Positions 34,201 through 47,334 are shown, counted from the stretch's first letter. The stretch is DNA of 64,000 bases from Pisolithus tinctorius (GCA_024663395.1 JANFAH010000117.1:1-64000); one strand, 5' to 3'. A program made the numbers and translations. The notes: generated from the letters alone by a model not told the origin.

Positions 34201-37200
34201 CTCCAGCGTGTTACCCAAAGTTTGGCCTGAAACGACTTATGTCCGAACATAATGTACTCCACGCACTTTGTCATGCTGTGTTCACATGTACCCGCCCGGC
34301 GACTTGTCTGGGCAGGGGGAAAAGGGGAATCAATGATTCTATTGATCACAAGCGTCTACGCCTGAGTTAACTTTCGTCCGTGGGCACGCGTAAAACCATG
34401 CTGGTCGTTTGATTATGAATGTTAAATTGGACTTGGCATAATTAGGCGTATAGTTGCCCTGCGTACCTGTGTAAAATATCATCATTAACCTCATTAGGCG
34501 CAATTACTTACTGGAGCAGGATAGGGTTTAGCAGGGCAACTGAGGATGCCCAGGCTGCGCAATAGAGCGTAATAGATAATAACCTGATCAAACTCGCCAC
34601 ACAATGTTGCAGCATTATTCCGTATGGTTACGGATGTTTACCATTTTGCCTCCCTGCCCGGGCGATCGTGCCAGTATCGCTGGTGCCATTGCGGTGGCGA
34701 TTTGCGATGCGATCTCAGATATATTGTCACGATAGTGGGTCGCAGTCAGGGTTATGTGCAGGGAAGCTGCGTAAAGTGGTCCCTGTCCAGAATCTCGTTC
34801 TTCCTTGTTTGCTTCTTCGGACCTCGCGTATCACGCGGTGGCCATCGTCATCGACCTCATGATGATTAAGATACCGGAGCTCGAGCGTATAGCCGTTTGC
34901 CACGATTATGCATCAGGCATTCATGTACAGATATGGGAATGAAGGAATGTGTGATACATTGATGTGTTGCCTGGCGAGCACACGTGTAAGAAGAGATTTG
35001 CTTCAGCGCCTGAGTGAACTTTGTTGCGGTTACGTCTTGCCGCGCCGAACGTGGGGGACGGCCTTGCCCGATACCGATACATAGATGGTGCATGCTGAAC
35101 ACAGGAATGGGTCGGTCTGGCCATCTCGTCATGTTTCCCTATGTAATGTCTCCAAACGGTGGTTAGCAGCGGGAGGCTTGGGAGAGTCGGTACCAAATTA
35201 CGGATGGCGGTGTGGCCCCTTAATTTTCCCTTTCACTTAAGCCTTGGGCGTGGTATCGGAACCGCTTTTGGTGCATCGAGGTCGGGTTATTGGTTGAAAC
35301 GAAGAGTTCAGCGCTAGTGCGTGGGATGGCATGACTCAGGACACAGGACGTGTGGCGAGTAGGTTGCGAGTAGGCGTTTCAAAAAGAAATATGTCTGTTG
35401 TCGTCGTCTGGTATCTAGTGATAACATGGTGCAAGACAGAACTTTCACAAATTGAGTTCGCTTAGCAACTGAGTGTACTATCTGTGACGAAGTTCAGCGC
35501 TGGTTGATGACACGATGACTGCTGTGCCCAGAGGCGAACGTGATTGCCAAGTCTCCATCCCCCTTGACGGTGCTGCCTGAGTGCCAATTCAAACATCGTC
35601 TCATGCTCGCTGTCTTCAATACTGTCACCGAATCGGCTTTCTCGCTATCTCCAGTCTAACGGTGCCGGTCGTGTTCTGGAATGGATATTGGCTAATGACG
35701 CAGTAGTTGTTTGGCCACGCCGACTCCACCATTTGACTGAGCGCCACGTTTCTCACCCTTGTCACTTTGCTCAGCAGTTTGATCTCTCGGTATGTTTGAG
35801 TATCGTGATCTCCAAATGTGCAGACGTCGCTTGACTTGTTCGAAGTACTTAATAGGAGAAATTTCTTTCAGAAACAACTTACAGGCTGTCAGGCCTGCGC
35901 GCGCTTCGCTCAAACGAAAGTTACAGAGACGGTTTCTGGAGGAGTCTTCTCACATCGTACGGGCTTCTTGCAGAGTACTGCTGCGATAAAGCTGTGCCGC
36001 ATCCCTGGAAGTCTGAATTTATAACGCTTTGGACCAAACGCGGTGGCCGTTTGGCTGAGCGTTTTGTCAATGGATTACAGTATTTGCTTCCATGCTGCAT
36101 TGGAATGCCTTAATGACCCGCCGTTCCGAAACTCCTTTATGCAAGATTCTGTACGCATGAGAGTTTTTCCAGCTGAGTAGTAATAACCCCCCATATTCTT
36201 CGACGGTTTTTCACTAGTCACTACCCTGGTCATAACTATCAATGGTCTTTTTCTCTTTACTGCCGACCGATCGTTATCCAACCGTCCACGTCCATTAACT
36301 CCGCATCTTGCATTGATGGGCCCGTTGGGTGAACGATACTCCGCCGGTTGGTCGTCGTATTCAGCCTTGTTTGTTTTTCCGTATTCTTTGATTCCGTTTC
36401 AGGTAAACGGGTAGCGGGTGCCGGTATGAGTGGAAGCCTGACGCAAGATTTCACCCTGCTGAACGACGATACTTCGTTATAACATTGTCATGGCGTCGTC
36501 ATTGTAGTGCAAGTTCGCGGGTCTATTGCATATTACCCGGCCATTACCGACGGTCTGCCTACGTCCTAATGACAGCTGACAAGCAGCGCGACTGCTGGGT
36601 TTAACACTGTCCCCGACCAAACACCATGAAAATGAAATATTGGGATCTAGAAGGCACGTATGTATCCACCTTGCGGTATTCATCGTTATCCCGGTGTATT
36701 TTTCGCATCTTGCTACTCCTTGCAGCGGGAATAACAAACATCCCCACTATCTGGTCGAGGGAACTCACCCTTTCAAAGTCATGATACCCCAACTTTGACG
36801 TTTCCCATTCCGCTTCAGAACGCGCACCCTAACCGCCGCTGATGCCACGCCCAGAGGCTCGCACGGTTATCTACTGACTGACATTCATATACTCTCGAAT
36901 CCAGTGCCCACAATCACCCATATGCACATATCCTCTGATGTTGTTCCCATGATTTCGGTATTGCTAGAGATATCGCCATGTATTGACTGCTAGTTACGTC
37001 TTGCATCCTCCCGCCTAGAACGGCAAAATCACCTATTTTTGGGTGCGTAGGCATTGCCCAGTGAGACCTTTTCGTTGTATGACAATCACTCGGTATAGCT
37101 GACCAAATACAGGCACCTTCGACGTCGCTGTCAAGGCGTGACGACGTGGTATAAATGGGGCATGACGCGGGTTATTCTTGCGCCGTCAACCTACGTGCCA

Positions 37201-38579
37201 ATATCTTATCCGTGTCCCATTCCCGTCATTGGAACATAATCAGAAATCAGTATAGCGTGCGTAATATGGTGCTGATACGCTATTCTGGGCCCATGCCTAG
37301 CCCCGCATTCCCACCGTGCCATCAACGCAAGCTTCCAGAAGTCGAGGTGAGTGCAATTCAATCATCTGCCAAGAGGTGGCTAGTTGACAGGCCTTGCTCA
37401 TCCACCTGATCATCATGCTGGCAACGACCTATTGAGATGTCCGCGACGCGTGATACATTCAATTCCGAAAACTCCCTATTCATTCATTTTCCCAGGTTCC
37501 GTGGCTATCACCTAGTAAGCCATTTACCAGTTTAGCATAAACCGCGCACATCCAGATCCGGCGTCACACAAAGCTTCTCGTGCTTGACAAGGCTGCGAAC
37601 CACTGAGGAGTTTGCCATCGCTTCTTCTGTTTGGTAGGATGCCACGTGTGTACCCCAGACACTGGACCTGTGCTTCTGAGTGGATTCTTGTACCCGCATA
37701 GGTTCCTTCTTCTTCCCCGCTTGATGTTTATTTTCTGCGTCACTTGAACATGCACACATGAGGTCCACATCACACCGTTCTTTGCCATCGTGATGTTCTG
37801 TCCGGAAGTTTCCCCGCCTTCCTTTCTCGACAACTCTTCTCTCGAGTATATCTCGTACCTTGCCCTGAGTCGTCTCGCTTTCCCCTTCTTGTCTCGTCTC
37901 TCTTTGGCATGCCTATTTGCCCGCCTTCAAATTAAATCCGGCCTGGGTTTATGGGTTCGCTTATCCCGTTTTTGGCCGGCTACACATTTAACAACTTGCG
38001 GTGGGTCAGTATTTCGAGCTGCGTGGTGCATGCTCAAAGGATCCGTACAAATTCTCAACAGGAAATTCATTCCCTTGAAACGCAACTCGAAAACCACGTT
38101 TGGAGGTGTCCAACCCAAACCCATCGGAGTGTGCAGCACGTGATCATGCCCCCGCATCGACTCGTGACTGATTCCGTCAACTCCCTCGCATTCTGGTCTC
38201 TTTGGTCATGGGTCATGAGCACTTCGAGTACAGTCCCCGACCCGATACGCGAATCCGCGTATGGCAGACACGAGGTACGCGCATACTGCGGGTGTACGAA
38301 TAAGCCCACCTTTCTCATCTGCCTGGACCTCCCACGGAAACAGAGTTTAGATTTGGCAAATAACACAGGGCATTGCCCAACCTAACGTCCATTATGACAA
38401 CTGTGCTGTGATAATGCCACACGTGATGCTGATATTGCCTTCTGTGCTTCGCCTCCCACCCATCAACTTCCTCATACACGGGTCGGAAACGGGTCAGAGG
38501 TAAAAGCCGAATCGACTATGTACATTTAGTAATCGCAGACCTGTGGCTAAGAAATTTGAAGTTAAAGACAGCTCGGGAA
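31226..38579. other. Gene-poor 7.3 kb, nothing recognised
   Basis: No frame in this stretch shows a family motif, and I could not build any multi-exon model. Moderately long frames (31078-31533, 32298-32648, 37790-38143, 37951-38385) overlap frames on the other strand. Probably old, decayed intergenic or transposon-derived DNA. Only a short purine microsatellite stands out. Confidence 0.5.
32816..32840. repeat. AGAGA pentanucleotide microsatellite
   Basis: Four to five perfect copies of a five-base purine unit (AGAGA/GAAGA phase) in gene-poor DNA. Confidence 0.85.
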
Positions 38580-39180
38580 ACCTAGGGACCAATGAACGAG
38601 ACGACGGTTCCGCCGAAAAGTCAAATCACTAAAGCCTCATCATCCCCGGATCCTGTATCACCCCATCTTGCAAACTCTTTCCCCTCCCGGATCGCGGGGT
38701 ATACGTGTGTATGTATACACCGCATGACGATAATCTTCCTTGATCAAGTTTGACGTGGGCGATTGCAGATGATATGAATGGTGTCACCGCGGATAGTGAA
38801 TGGAATTTAAGCCCCGGATAGTCTCACAATGTGCTAGTATCCGGGTGATCGAATGAAACGTGAGGGGGTCAACGAGTCAATTCTTTTGACAATAAGGGTG
38901 ACCCATCCGACAAGTCGACGCTGTGCGGTCTTTGAGCTTGTGTTGCAGGAAGCACGTCTGTCGTGCCACGGTCAGTTAATTTGGCTTCTCGGGCGTCCCT
39001 TCTGGCATACCTACAACCTCGCATCGCCATCGTTCAAGCCGAGAAGAAAGATAGTTCAACTTGCCAAATTTCGAATTGAAAGGCAGAAACGCTCGAACAA
39101 TTATCTATCTCGCATTCGCGTTCCTACGTACTGACCTCCTCCCTCAGACTTCTATAATCTAACCATCAAACTTTTAGCTC
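38580..39180. repeat. Diverged interspersed repeat, copy A
   Basis: Shares ordered blocks with 40035-40640: GACGGTTCCG...AAATCACTAAAGCCTC (38600-38635), a GATAGTG...GGAAT block, and a block ending CCAAATTTCGAATTGAAA near 39065. It also has GTCGACGCTGT...TTGCAGGAA (about 38914-38951), found again in copies A2 and, more weakly, C. Confidence 0.6.
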
Positions 39181-39239
39181 AGCCAACCACTGTCCTAATC
39201 CATGCATTACTGCCCGGGTCCTTGCAAGCGGCGTGAGCT

Positions 39240-39450
39240 GTAGACCCGTGCATACTAAGGTTCAAATTGAGGGCTGGATAGGCTCGTGATGCGCCGATTC
39301 CTTTGCAGGGTGACCAACGCAGGCCACCGATTCACCGAGTCGACGCTGTATAGTATTTTGAATATTGTTGCAGGAATCATCGGTGTCACCCCTCAGTCGT
39401 TCAATCAACTTAGCATCTTCTGAGACGTTCCTCCCAGGTCATATGAGTCT
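39240..39450. repeat. Diverged interspersed repeat, partial copy A2
   Basis: Contains GTCGACGCTGT followed at the same spacing by TTGTTGCAGGAATCA (39341-39380), matching the central part of copy A. The flanks do not match, so this is a partial copy. Confidence 0.5.
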
Positions 39451-40034
39451 CGCTCTCTAACTCCCCGTCGGTCACGCGAGAGAAGTGTCTGGCCGCATGC
39501 CCCCAGAAACCCAAATGCGAAACCCACATTGAAACCTCAAGGCCCCATCGATCATCCTCGCCTGGTTATGTAATTTATCGTTGAATCGGTGTAAGTATGA
39601 CAACGAGGTGCGTACTGGCCATGTCCGATAAACAGTGATGAGGTTACGTGACACCGGACCAGGTGCGAGATAAAGACGGTGTTGTCTGTCCGGTCGGCCG
39701 CCGCATTCTACACACTTCTAGCTGACTTTCTCGAAGCTTGCTTCTCTTCTGTGACCTGTCAGACATGTAGTCGGACTTAAAACACACTCTGCATGCCACA
39801 CTCACACATTATCGTCTGAATGAAAAGCCTGGGTCGAATCCGTGCCACCAACGTTCAATGAAAACCGTTCGTTTGGGGGATAAGCTCTTTCGTTGCGACT
39901 CAGAGTGTCCAACTCAATCAGAATCAGACCCGAACCCCCCGCGTATGCTTGTTTCAACTTGAACGTAGCACCCTCCCTTACCATTCCTGCGCCGTTATCA
40001 CGTCCAAACAAAAAGATGATGCTGTGATAGTACC

Positions 40035-40640
40035 ATGATCAGTGAGTGACCCGACGGCTCCGTTGAAAACTTCAAATCACTAAAGCCTCGTCATCTCCGC
40101 ATGCGGTATCGTCTGGTCTTCCTTGCACGTGTATTACATGTAACATGTGGCCACCCGCATGGACAATGATCTCGCATGATCATGTTTGGCCGAAATTTTT
40201 CAAGGGATACGAATTATGGAATCACTGATAGTGTGATGGAATCCGGAACGTGTCGGTGTCCATGTGACTGCACGAAACACGGGGGCGCGTTGGTCTGTGT
40301 GGCCATACAAACACCATCTCAATAAGTGGCATCATGCTGTATGGCATACGAAAGTTATGAAACTGAGTGTCTCACTGTGGTGCTACACATGGTCAGCTGT
40401 CCCACTGTCATAGCCCCTGTTTCCGGAAGGGTCGTCTCACACCATCATTCTAATTGTGTTCAGTCTACTGTTCAAATGCAGAAGTGGGGGGGTAACTCGC
40501 CGAATTTCGAATTGAGAAATGGAAGTCAAGTGAACACGCATGAGTTCCACCTCTCCCACACTCAGCTCCCCTGACTTCGTTAACTTGCAGCCATCATCAA
40601 ACTTTCATGTAACCCTCCGATCCGAGCCTTTGCACACTTG
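40035..40640. repeat. Diverged interspersed repeat, copy B
   Basis: Contains GACGGCTCCG...CAAATCACTAAAGCCTCGTC (40051-40093), GATAGTGTGATGGAAT, CCGAATTTCGAATTGAGA (40500-40517) and CATCATCAAACTTTCATGTAACC, in the same order as copy A. Confidence 0.6.
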
Positions 40641-40734
40641 ACTGAAACCTTGTTTGACATTAAATCCAATTCCCAAGAGGTGTCATTATCTATGCGATCG
40701 CATGACTAACGTCACTAGTAAACCCCACCCGATG

Positions 40735-41075
40735 AGTGCTATGTAGCACTTGAGCTCTGTTGCAGGAATCACAGCAGTCTCCTCTGTTGTGCAACGGTCT
40801 GATAAGATGTCCCGTCAGCGGTGCGTTTCAGGTATCTCCTTTGGTCATCCCAGTAGTGCAGGCGCAGGGCCTGCGCCGCTCTGATCATCACCCCAACCCT
40901 AAATTGATCGCGTAACTCGTCAAATTTCGAATTCGGAGTGCAAAGGTGACGTTGGAACAAGCGAAAATCTACTCATTTCGCCTCTTACTTTGAACTGATT
41001 CCCTAAGCCCTCAGTAACATAATGGTCAGATTTCACGAACCCCCCACATCAGCCTATGCACATCGATCTCACGCA
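40735..41075. repeat. Diverged interspersed repeat, partial copy C
   Basis: Holds the distal half of the unit: CTCTGTTGCAGGAATCAC (40755-40772), GTAACTCGTCAAATTTCGAATTC (40912-40934; GTAACTCGCCGAATTTCGAATT in copy B) and CATCAGCCTATGCACA, which parallels copy B downstream sequence. Confidence 0.5.
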
Positions 41076-41650
41076 ATTCTGCAGTACAGCCTACGACAAA
41101 TAACAATGCCAACGAAGGTTACATCATCCGGTCCAAGGACAAGAATGTCCATCTGTTCCTGACACTCCTCACCCACGGGTCTGTATGCTGTGGCGCTTGA
41201 AATACAGCTTCCTATACATGTCACGGTAACTCATTTCCGTCCAAGTGAACAAACTTCTCTTGCCGATGGTCCCCGCGGATAGCTTTTAAGAAGCACCTGT
41301 GCTAGTACAGGCACGTTGGCAGGTTTGTTTAAGAGAACGGCGACGGCGGCATCGGCCAACTAACAGAGCACTAACTCCTTTGAATTGTGATCTGAACATG
41401 ACCTTCCTTCTTCCCTAGCGTCTCCTTATTAGTACCTACTTGGACCATCGCTCCGGTTTCGTTGGTTCTCCAAACCAGAATCCACCACATAATGCTGATC
41501 TTCGAGTCGAGAGACGAGATGTTTATTACAATTAACTCAGTTTGCGCTCCCCCACCAAACGACCCGGCGACCTGCCAAATAACCTATCATAATCGTCCGG
41601 CTTTCTGGTAACCCACGCCAGCAATCCAGTCCAAACTTACCTTACCCAGG
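41076..41650. other. Intergenic, 3' flank of NIF3
   Basis: No gene or clear repeat is seen. It holds the presumptive 3' UTR and terminator of the minus-strand NIF3 gene. Confidence 0.5.
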
Positions 41651-43462
41651 CTACACACGGTCCAGAGGGTGCCTATCTGTTTGACTAACGTACACCTCAG
41701 CGCAGCTTAAAACTCTCCTCTCCTTTTCCATCAGACTTAGACCCTGAACCTCGGAGCTTTGCTGCATATTGGGACCCCTATCACCATCATGGTCGCCCAG
41801 AGACATCGCGGTGGATGTGGGCCGCGCATACTCGGTGAGTAAAGCCCGCAGCTTTGATGCCAAGACAGGGAGATAGCCTCGTTCAGTGTTCGTATGTCCG
41901 CCTAAGGTACGTTCAGAAAGTAGTTTGTTTTTCAGGTCACATGAGTGGATGAGAAGGTCGAAAGTTCCAACGAGCGACGAGAGTTGTCCCAGCATGCACA
42001 CATCCATTCGATTCGATCGGTAAGTCAGTGTACATTCGTGTGAAAAGCCATCATATGATCCCAGTCAAACCAAAAAACTCACATAGAATAACGTATCGCC
42101 CTGCTGCGATGGCTGCTAAAACTTCGTGCTATAAAGTGCGTCTTCGTGTCAGTTCTTGAGAATCACTTTTTTGTCATTACTTTTGACACGAGTACGCAAA
42201 GAGCGAAGAATAGGCATCCAGGGCGGGAAAAATTGTGGAGAAGCAATCTGAACACCTACATGTGCCATCTCTCCCGTGAAGTACACATCTGCGTTGACAC
42301 CAGCGAGAACTGACCCTCCGGAACCTGCACATATTGCGATGGTGCGTACTTGGCGCGGTACAAGCGGGCGTGCAAGGTCGACTGAATGGGAGAGAGGAGT
42401 AGGACAGTGCGGGGATGGGTTGCGGATATGTATGTATAGGAATCATTGCTGCATTAAAAAAAGGACACGCGTCTATAACGTCGAAACTCACCACAGCTGA
42501 GTCCAAGGTGATCTTTGATCCTTTCAACTACAACTTCAATGGCCGTCTCCCGACGTAACACAACCAATCTCCCAAGCCCACCCTCGTCTTCCTCTTTAAT
42601 TGTTCCACTTAAGAATTTCACCTCACCCGCCCGCTCAATATCATGGACTGTCCTCCCGACTGTAGATGCTTCTATGTCGACGAGAGCACTCGCCAAGAAA
42701 TCGTTGACCCCGCCTCTGACGGAATCAAGGGCGGTGTGTGGGCTATACACGCTCACGCCCGCCGCTGCCAGCTTTAGAAGTGAGGCTTGAAGCGAGGTAG
42801 CAAGCGTGAATGAAGAGAGGGGTTTGAAGATGGGTGGGTGGTAGGAGATGACAAGAGCTGTGGATGGATGAAGGGCTTCTTCTAACACGGAGGGGGTTAA
42901 GCTAAAGAAAAAATCAGCCGGAAAGCGCGAGATTGACATGTACGAGTATATAGAGGAAGGAAACGGAACAAGTAGTAAGTCAGAAGTGTGAATAAGTTAG
43001 TTAGAAGCTCTTAGAAGGTTGACAACCGAGAGACGCACTCGATTGTTAGAAGGACTCTGTTCGCTTCAGGACGCGCAACGGGGGACTCTAAATCAACCGG
43101 TCACCATTAGAATCAGTACGGGGACGATCGCGACTTCGCATCTTGGCATCGCATGCAGAAGCGTGCGTTGCATTCGTTCGCCACCGCCTGTTATGTCTTC
43201 CGCAAAGTCTGACACACGTACGCACCAAGAAGGAGCCCTACCTATGATCCAAGTCAGTGTTATTATTCAGAGAGTCTGCTGATCACTCTCGACCACATCA
43301 TGCTGGCAGAAGCCCGAGGACGAGATGACTGCTCGGTGGATGATGTGACTTAGCAGCGGTACTGACATTATCCCACTTCTCTGCCAGTCGTAATGGTGCA
43401 ATTTTTTCCATCGCACGCAGCGTATATCGAGCAAGTATGGATGCAGTGGACATCGTGGACAT
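41651..43462 (-). CDS. NIF3-family protein (NGG1-interacting factor 3 / DUF34 metal-binding)
   Basis: A toroid-forming, dinuclear-metal protein family present in all domains; its biochemical role is still debated. The model starts MSTMSTASILARYTL in exon 43462-43367 (ends AEKWDN), then a 16-nt exon 43241-43226 (VGLLL), 43087-43039 (ESPVARPEANRVLLTI), 42901-42492 (DLTPSVLEEALHPS, ALVISYHPPIFKPLSSFTL, GVSVYSPHTALDSVRGGVND), an exon with RTIAICAGSGGSVLAGVNAD VYFTGEMAH, then HEVLAAIAAGRYVILC and GHTNTERGYLPVLASKL, ending VYVSQTDRHPLDRV. The metal ligands expected from the family are there: His in YHPP, the HTALDS Asp, and His/Glu in GHTNTERG. All phases agree, so it is probably functional. The final intron is about 170 nt. 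Confidence 0.9.
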
Positions 43463-46029
43463 CGTCGTTGGAAGTTGTTGCCTGTGGCTGCTCCTTCATA
43501 CGGTTACATAACACGAAATGTGAAAACATTTCTCTTCTTTGACGTGTATGTACATAAAGTAAGGTAAGTCCATACCATTTCGCTCTCAGCGGTTTTGTAG
43601 ATCCCGGTGCTGACGATCAGCAAGGAAGGGTTTCGCTGAGGCGAACAGAGATCTACAGTCACCTCTTATCAAGGCGTAATCCGCCTGGACGGCCGCCGCA
43701 AGTGTGTCTACAAAGACTACATACGGGTCTGTAGGGTAAATCATCTCATTGTCACATAATTATGAACGTAATTTCACTACGTGTTTCTCAAACAGTTGCC
43801 GTATCCCCTCCTCCTCACCATGAAGGTTTTCAAATGCTTCGGTCCTCGGTGGCAATGGTATGGTATTTGAGAAAATGTACGAGCATGAACAGACCTCCCC
43901 GACCCAATTCTATTTGAGAATGGGACCATATTCCGTGAAGTCTCGTTATCGTAGCTCCCTCGGTCCATTTATCGCCAATACCTTCGTCGGTGACGCTATT
44001 TTATTCGTGTGGAACGCAAACTGCCATACTGTCACCTAGTTGTCGCAGTTGGTAGTGATGCCATGCCTCTGCCCATAACAGCCAGATATCTGATAGGAAG
44101 CTGATTAGATTCGCAATAAAGCCATGGATGCGCCGTTTGCCTCGGGAGGACATTAAAAACAGGCTTTTAGGTTCGTGCGTGAGCAGTGGAAGTTCATGTC
44201 TAATTCAACAGATGGCCAACGATACCAACTGCACTGCTACTACTGCAGTGGTATGCCAGGTCACTACTCGAATTCAGGCGTGTTTGGTATCATGTACGTC
44301 GGACAGGTATCGGCTACTAGGTTTTTTGAAGCTCATGCCCTGTGTCAGAAACCCTCCAAATATTGCTACGGGAAGCAACATGACATTATCCACCATGATG
44401 CCCGCTAAGGCTGTAGGTATGTCGTATTTGCTTCTTAATTGCTAACAAGGTTCGTTAGTGTTCAAGCATGGGCACCATGCAGCGGTACACGCAACTAATG
44501 TCGCAAAATAACAGCATGGCAGCGGTGTCCCAAAGTGACTCAAAGGAACGCTTCTGATTCCTCGCCTCTGGTTCCGGTCGATGTCAGAATAGAAAGCTAA
44601 TCTTAAAAACAAGTTGAACAACACTGGCTGCCAGAAGTGACGGATCGAGTCGTCCTGGTGGTGCCATCCCGCCTTCCGATACTACATATGTATGTCATTC
44701 TATTTCATATGATGTTTCGGAGGGATCGACCCCTTCAGTGTCATCACTCTGCATCGAGGTTGTTTCGGTAGTAGGAAACACATACAAAATACCACAACGC
44801 CGGTCTGCTACGGTGATGCGTATAACCATTGCTGCTTTGACCTGGGTGGAACTTGAGACGCTAGTATGCACACAGTGAAGTGAGTATTTTATGGGTCACC
44901 ATCTAACACATTGTACTCCGTTAGTATATTAGGCAGGACGACCGACGTCACATCGGAATGTGCACATTTCTGCTTCCTTTTAAATGTAAACTCAGCAGAG
45001 AACACCTGCATCTTGCAACTTCAAAAAAACACCCTCCTTATCGTCTTTCTTGCCTGCCGTGTTCCTCAACTTCTGTGGCTAATTTATCATTGTTGATGGG
45101 CTGACCTGTTGTCGACCCGGTTTCGGTACATTAATGCTCTCACTCTGCCGCACACTCAATGCCTTGGATACTGTAAGCGTGGACGTCTAGCTCAGCGGAC
45201 GTTCCGACTTTCTCCATAGGACTGGTCAACAAAGTGTTCCATGACTCCTTTTGTATCGTGAATAACGCTTTCCCCAAGCTGGGAAGTATTGCTGTTACCT
45301 TCCCTGTCGGGTGAGCCAGCCTTATTTGCCTTGCTTTTGTGTTTACCAGCAGTTTATCGCGCCGCCCCCCAGTGCCAACTGAGTATCATGTGGGTGCTGT
45401 CGGTCCAAGACATTCCTCCTTCGTTTACATTTTCAGGTTCACGAATCACGACGAAACGTGCGCGGGGTAACTGTATTTTCTGTTATGTTGTAACGTAACA
45501 ACATCTACATACATTGTCGGTCCCGGTCCTAGTAGGGCCACTGCCTTGGCAAGCTCCCGGAGCGGAAGAACAGTGCCAACACTGAGTGCGCAGCTCAACA
45601 ATTTGTATTCACCCAAATGGACCGCCGGGGAAGCGCGCGGCGCACCGTAAGAAGGGCGAGACAGCGGCTGGTGAAGTCACATCCGCCCATAATGAAATTC
45701 TCGGTATGCATATACGTACGTGAGATAAATAGACACCTGTGAAGAGATAAAGGAATCGTCCCACATCGTTGCCCTCATTGTTCCCAAGTCTCGTGGTGCT
45801 ATCGCTCCGTATCCTCAATACCAACAACAAACCGTCGGGCCTTGGTGCTTGATTCTTGTCTTCGACTGCAAATGGTGGTTAGCAAGGCGTGCGTGTTTAG
45901 CGTATTTCACTCACAATTAGGCATTGCTGAGAAGTATTATCGAACTCCTGTTAGTTGGAAGTGTAGAGCGCACAAGGATCACGTGACACGCTGAGACATC
46001 TCGTTGTCACTTCTTCTCCTGCTCGCGGT
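43463..46029. other. Gene-poor 2.6 kb, nothing recognised
   Basis: Upstream of NIF3 (minus) and ATP23 (plus), so both promoters should be at its ends. A 105-codon frame at 44128-44445 has several cysteines but no signal peptide, no family match and a competing frame in the same DNA. Nothing else is supportable. Confidence 0.5.
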
Positions 46030-47062
46030 ATGCACAGCGTCATGGATCCCCCCTCCTCGGCTCCAGCAACGAACCCTTCCGAGTCCCGCGCGTTTCAAAG
46101 GTGGCTCAAGAAGGCATCCCTCGTTACCGGTCTTGGGCTGACGCCGGAAGAACGCCAACATTATCTTGAGGAACAAAAACATGCCCGCTGTGAGAAATGG
46201 AAGACCGAGCTCCTGAACTACAGTGCGCCTGTCTCATTGTTTCCGCGTGTATGACACCTTTATCTGATTGTTTCCCCTTTGGCGCGTTTTCTCCGCTTTG
46301 GTTGGTTGACGACGTGTCGCGAACATTGACCGGCTATGACTTATTACTTCATTGCGCCCAACGCACGGACGCACGCAGGTCCTTCTGTCGTTTTCATGCT
46401 TAAGCATCTCCGACTGTCCGGCTGTGCCGTACCACCCTCCAATATCGTGTGTGGGTCATGCGATTCCACGCGTTCCGGTGGATTTCATCCTTCTGGTGCC
46501 ATTGTTTTATGCGAAGGTCATTTCGGAAGCAAGCGACACATGCAGGATACCCTGACACACGAGCTAATACACATGTATGACCATTGCAAGTTTAACGTTG
46601 ATTGGTATAATTTGAGACACCATGCATGCAGCGAAGTGAGTGTACTCAAATCGAGCGGAAATGTGATGGAAAGATTTGATTGTCTAATGCTTTGTACAAG
46701 ATTCGTGCCAATAGTCTGAGTGGGGACTGCAGGTTCATGCGTGAGGTAGGAAGAGGAAATGTGTCCCTTTCGAAACAGCACCAGGTCACTCCTCTGCATG
46801 GTTCTGACGCGTAGAGAACTCATGCTCGCTTCTTTTTTCTTTTTTTCTTCTTTCTTTCCCTGACTAGGCATGCGTACGCCGAAGGGCTATACTGTCCGTG
46901 CGGGCGAATCCCAAGTGCCCGGACGGGGCTGCAGCTGAACGTGCAGTGAACGAGGTCTGGGAGAGTTGTTTCAATGATACGAGGCCGTTCGATGAGGCGA
47001 GAATCTCAGCTGTCTGGATGTACGGCGGAGAGCTGATGCCAAATGCGTTCCAGATCTATTAA
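46030..47062 (+). CDS. ATP23: Mitochondrial inner membrane metalloprotease ATP23
   Basis: ATP23 sits in the intermembrane space, processes the Atp6 precursor in yeast and assists F-type ATP synthase assembly. After [20 protein letters not shown] come [61 protein letters not shown], the zinc motif [18 protein letters not shown] (HExxH), [33 protein letters not shown] and [17 protein letters not shown]. The cysteine pattern of the family is kept. Four or five short introns. At the end, ...PFDE is followed by a 45-nt stretch that is either translated in frame or removed as a GC-AG intron, which would give the usual ending PFDEIY; both readings share the stop at 47060. Confidence 0.9.
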
Positions 47063-47328
47063 TAACACTTGGGCAGCAGACTTTCCTTGTATGGGAAGAA
47101 CGAAGACAGGGGGGCAGCGGTGAGCTTGGGGAGGGAGGGGGACGCGTTCGTGCTAGAATTCAAGCGCCCAATGTTCTACTCGGTTGGTGGCGGTGGCGGC
47201 GGAGACAGTCGCCCGTATATTCTAGTGTAGTGTTACAGGATAGGAGCCGAACGGAATGGAACATCGGGGATGGGATCATGTGAACCTCACGAGAACCCCG
47301 TGGGAATCTGCGCAGCTCGGCTTCGACC

Positions 47329-47334
47329 TATAAA
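47329..47334 (+). promoter_or_regulatory. TATA box of the Kre9/KNH-like gene
   Basis: TATAAA lies about 77 bp upstream of the ATG at 47411 and is followed by a C/T-rich tract, the standard arrangement of a strong fungal promoter. Confidence 0.45.

Noticed and set aside
38580..41075. CRISPR-like spaced repeats
   Set aside because: The repeats are long, diverged and irregularly spaced in a eukaryotic genome; there is no short identical repeat-spacer pattern.
45186..45260. tRNA-like start (GTCTAGCTCAGCGG) suggesting a D-arm
   Set aside because: No T-arm (GGTTCGAATCC-like) or matching acceptor stem follows at the right distance.
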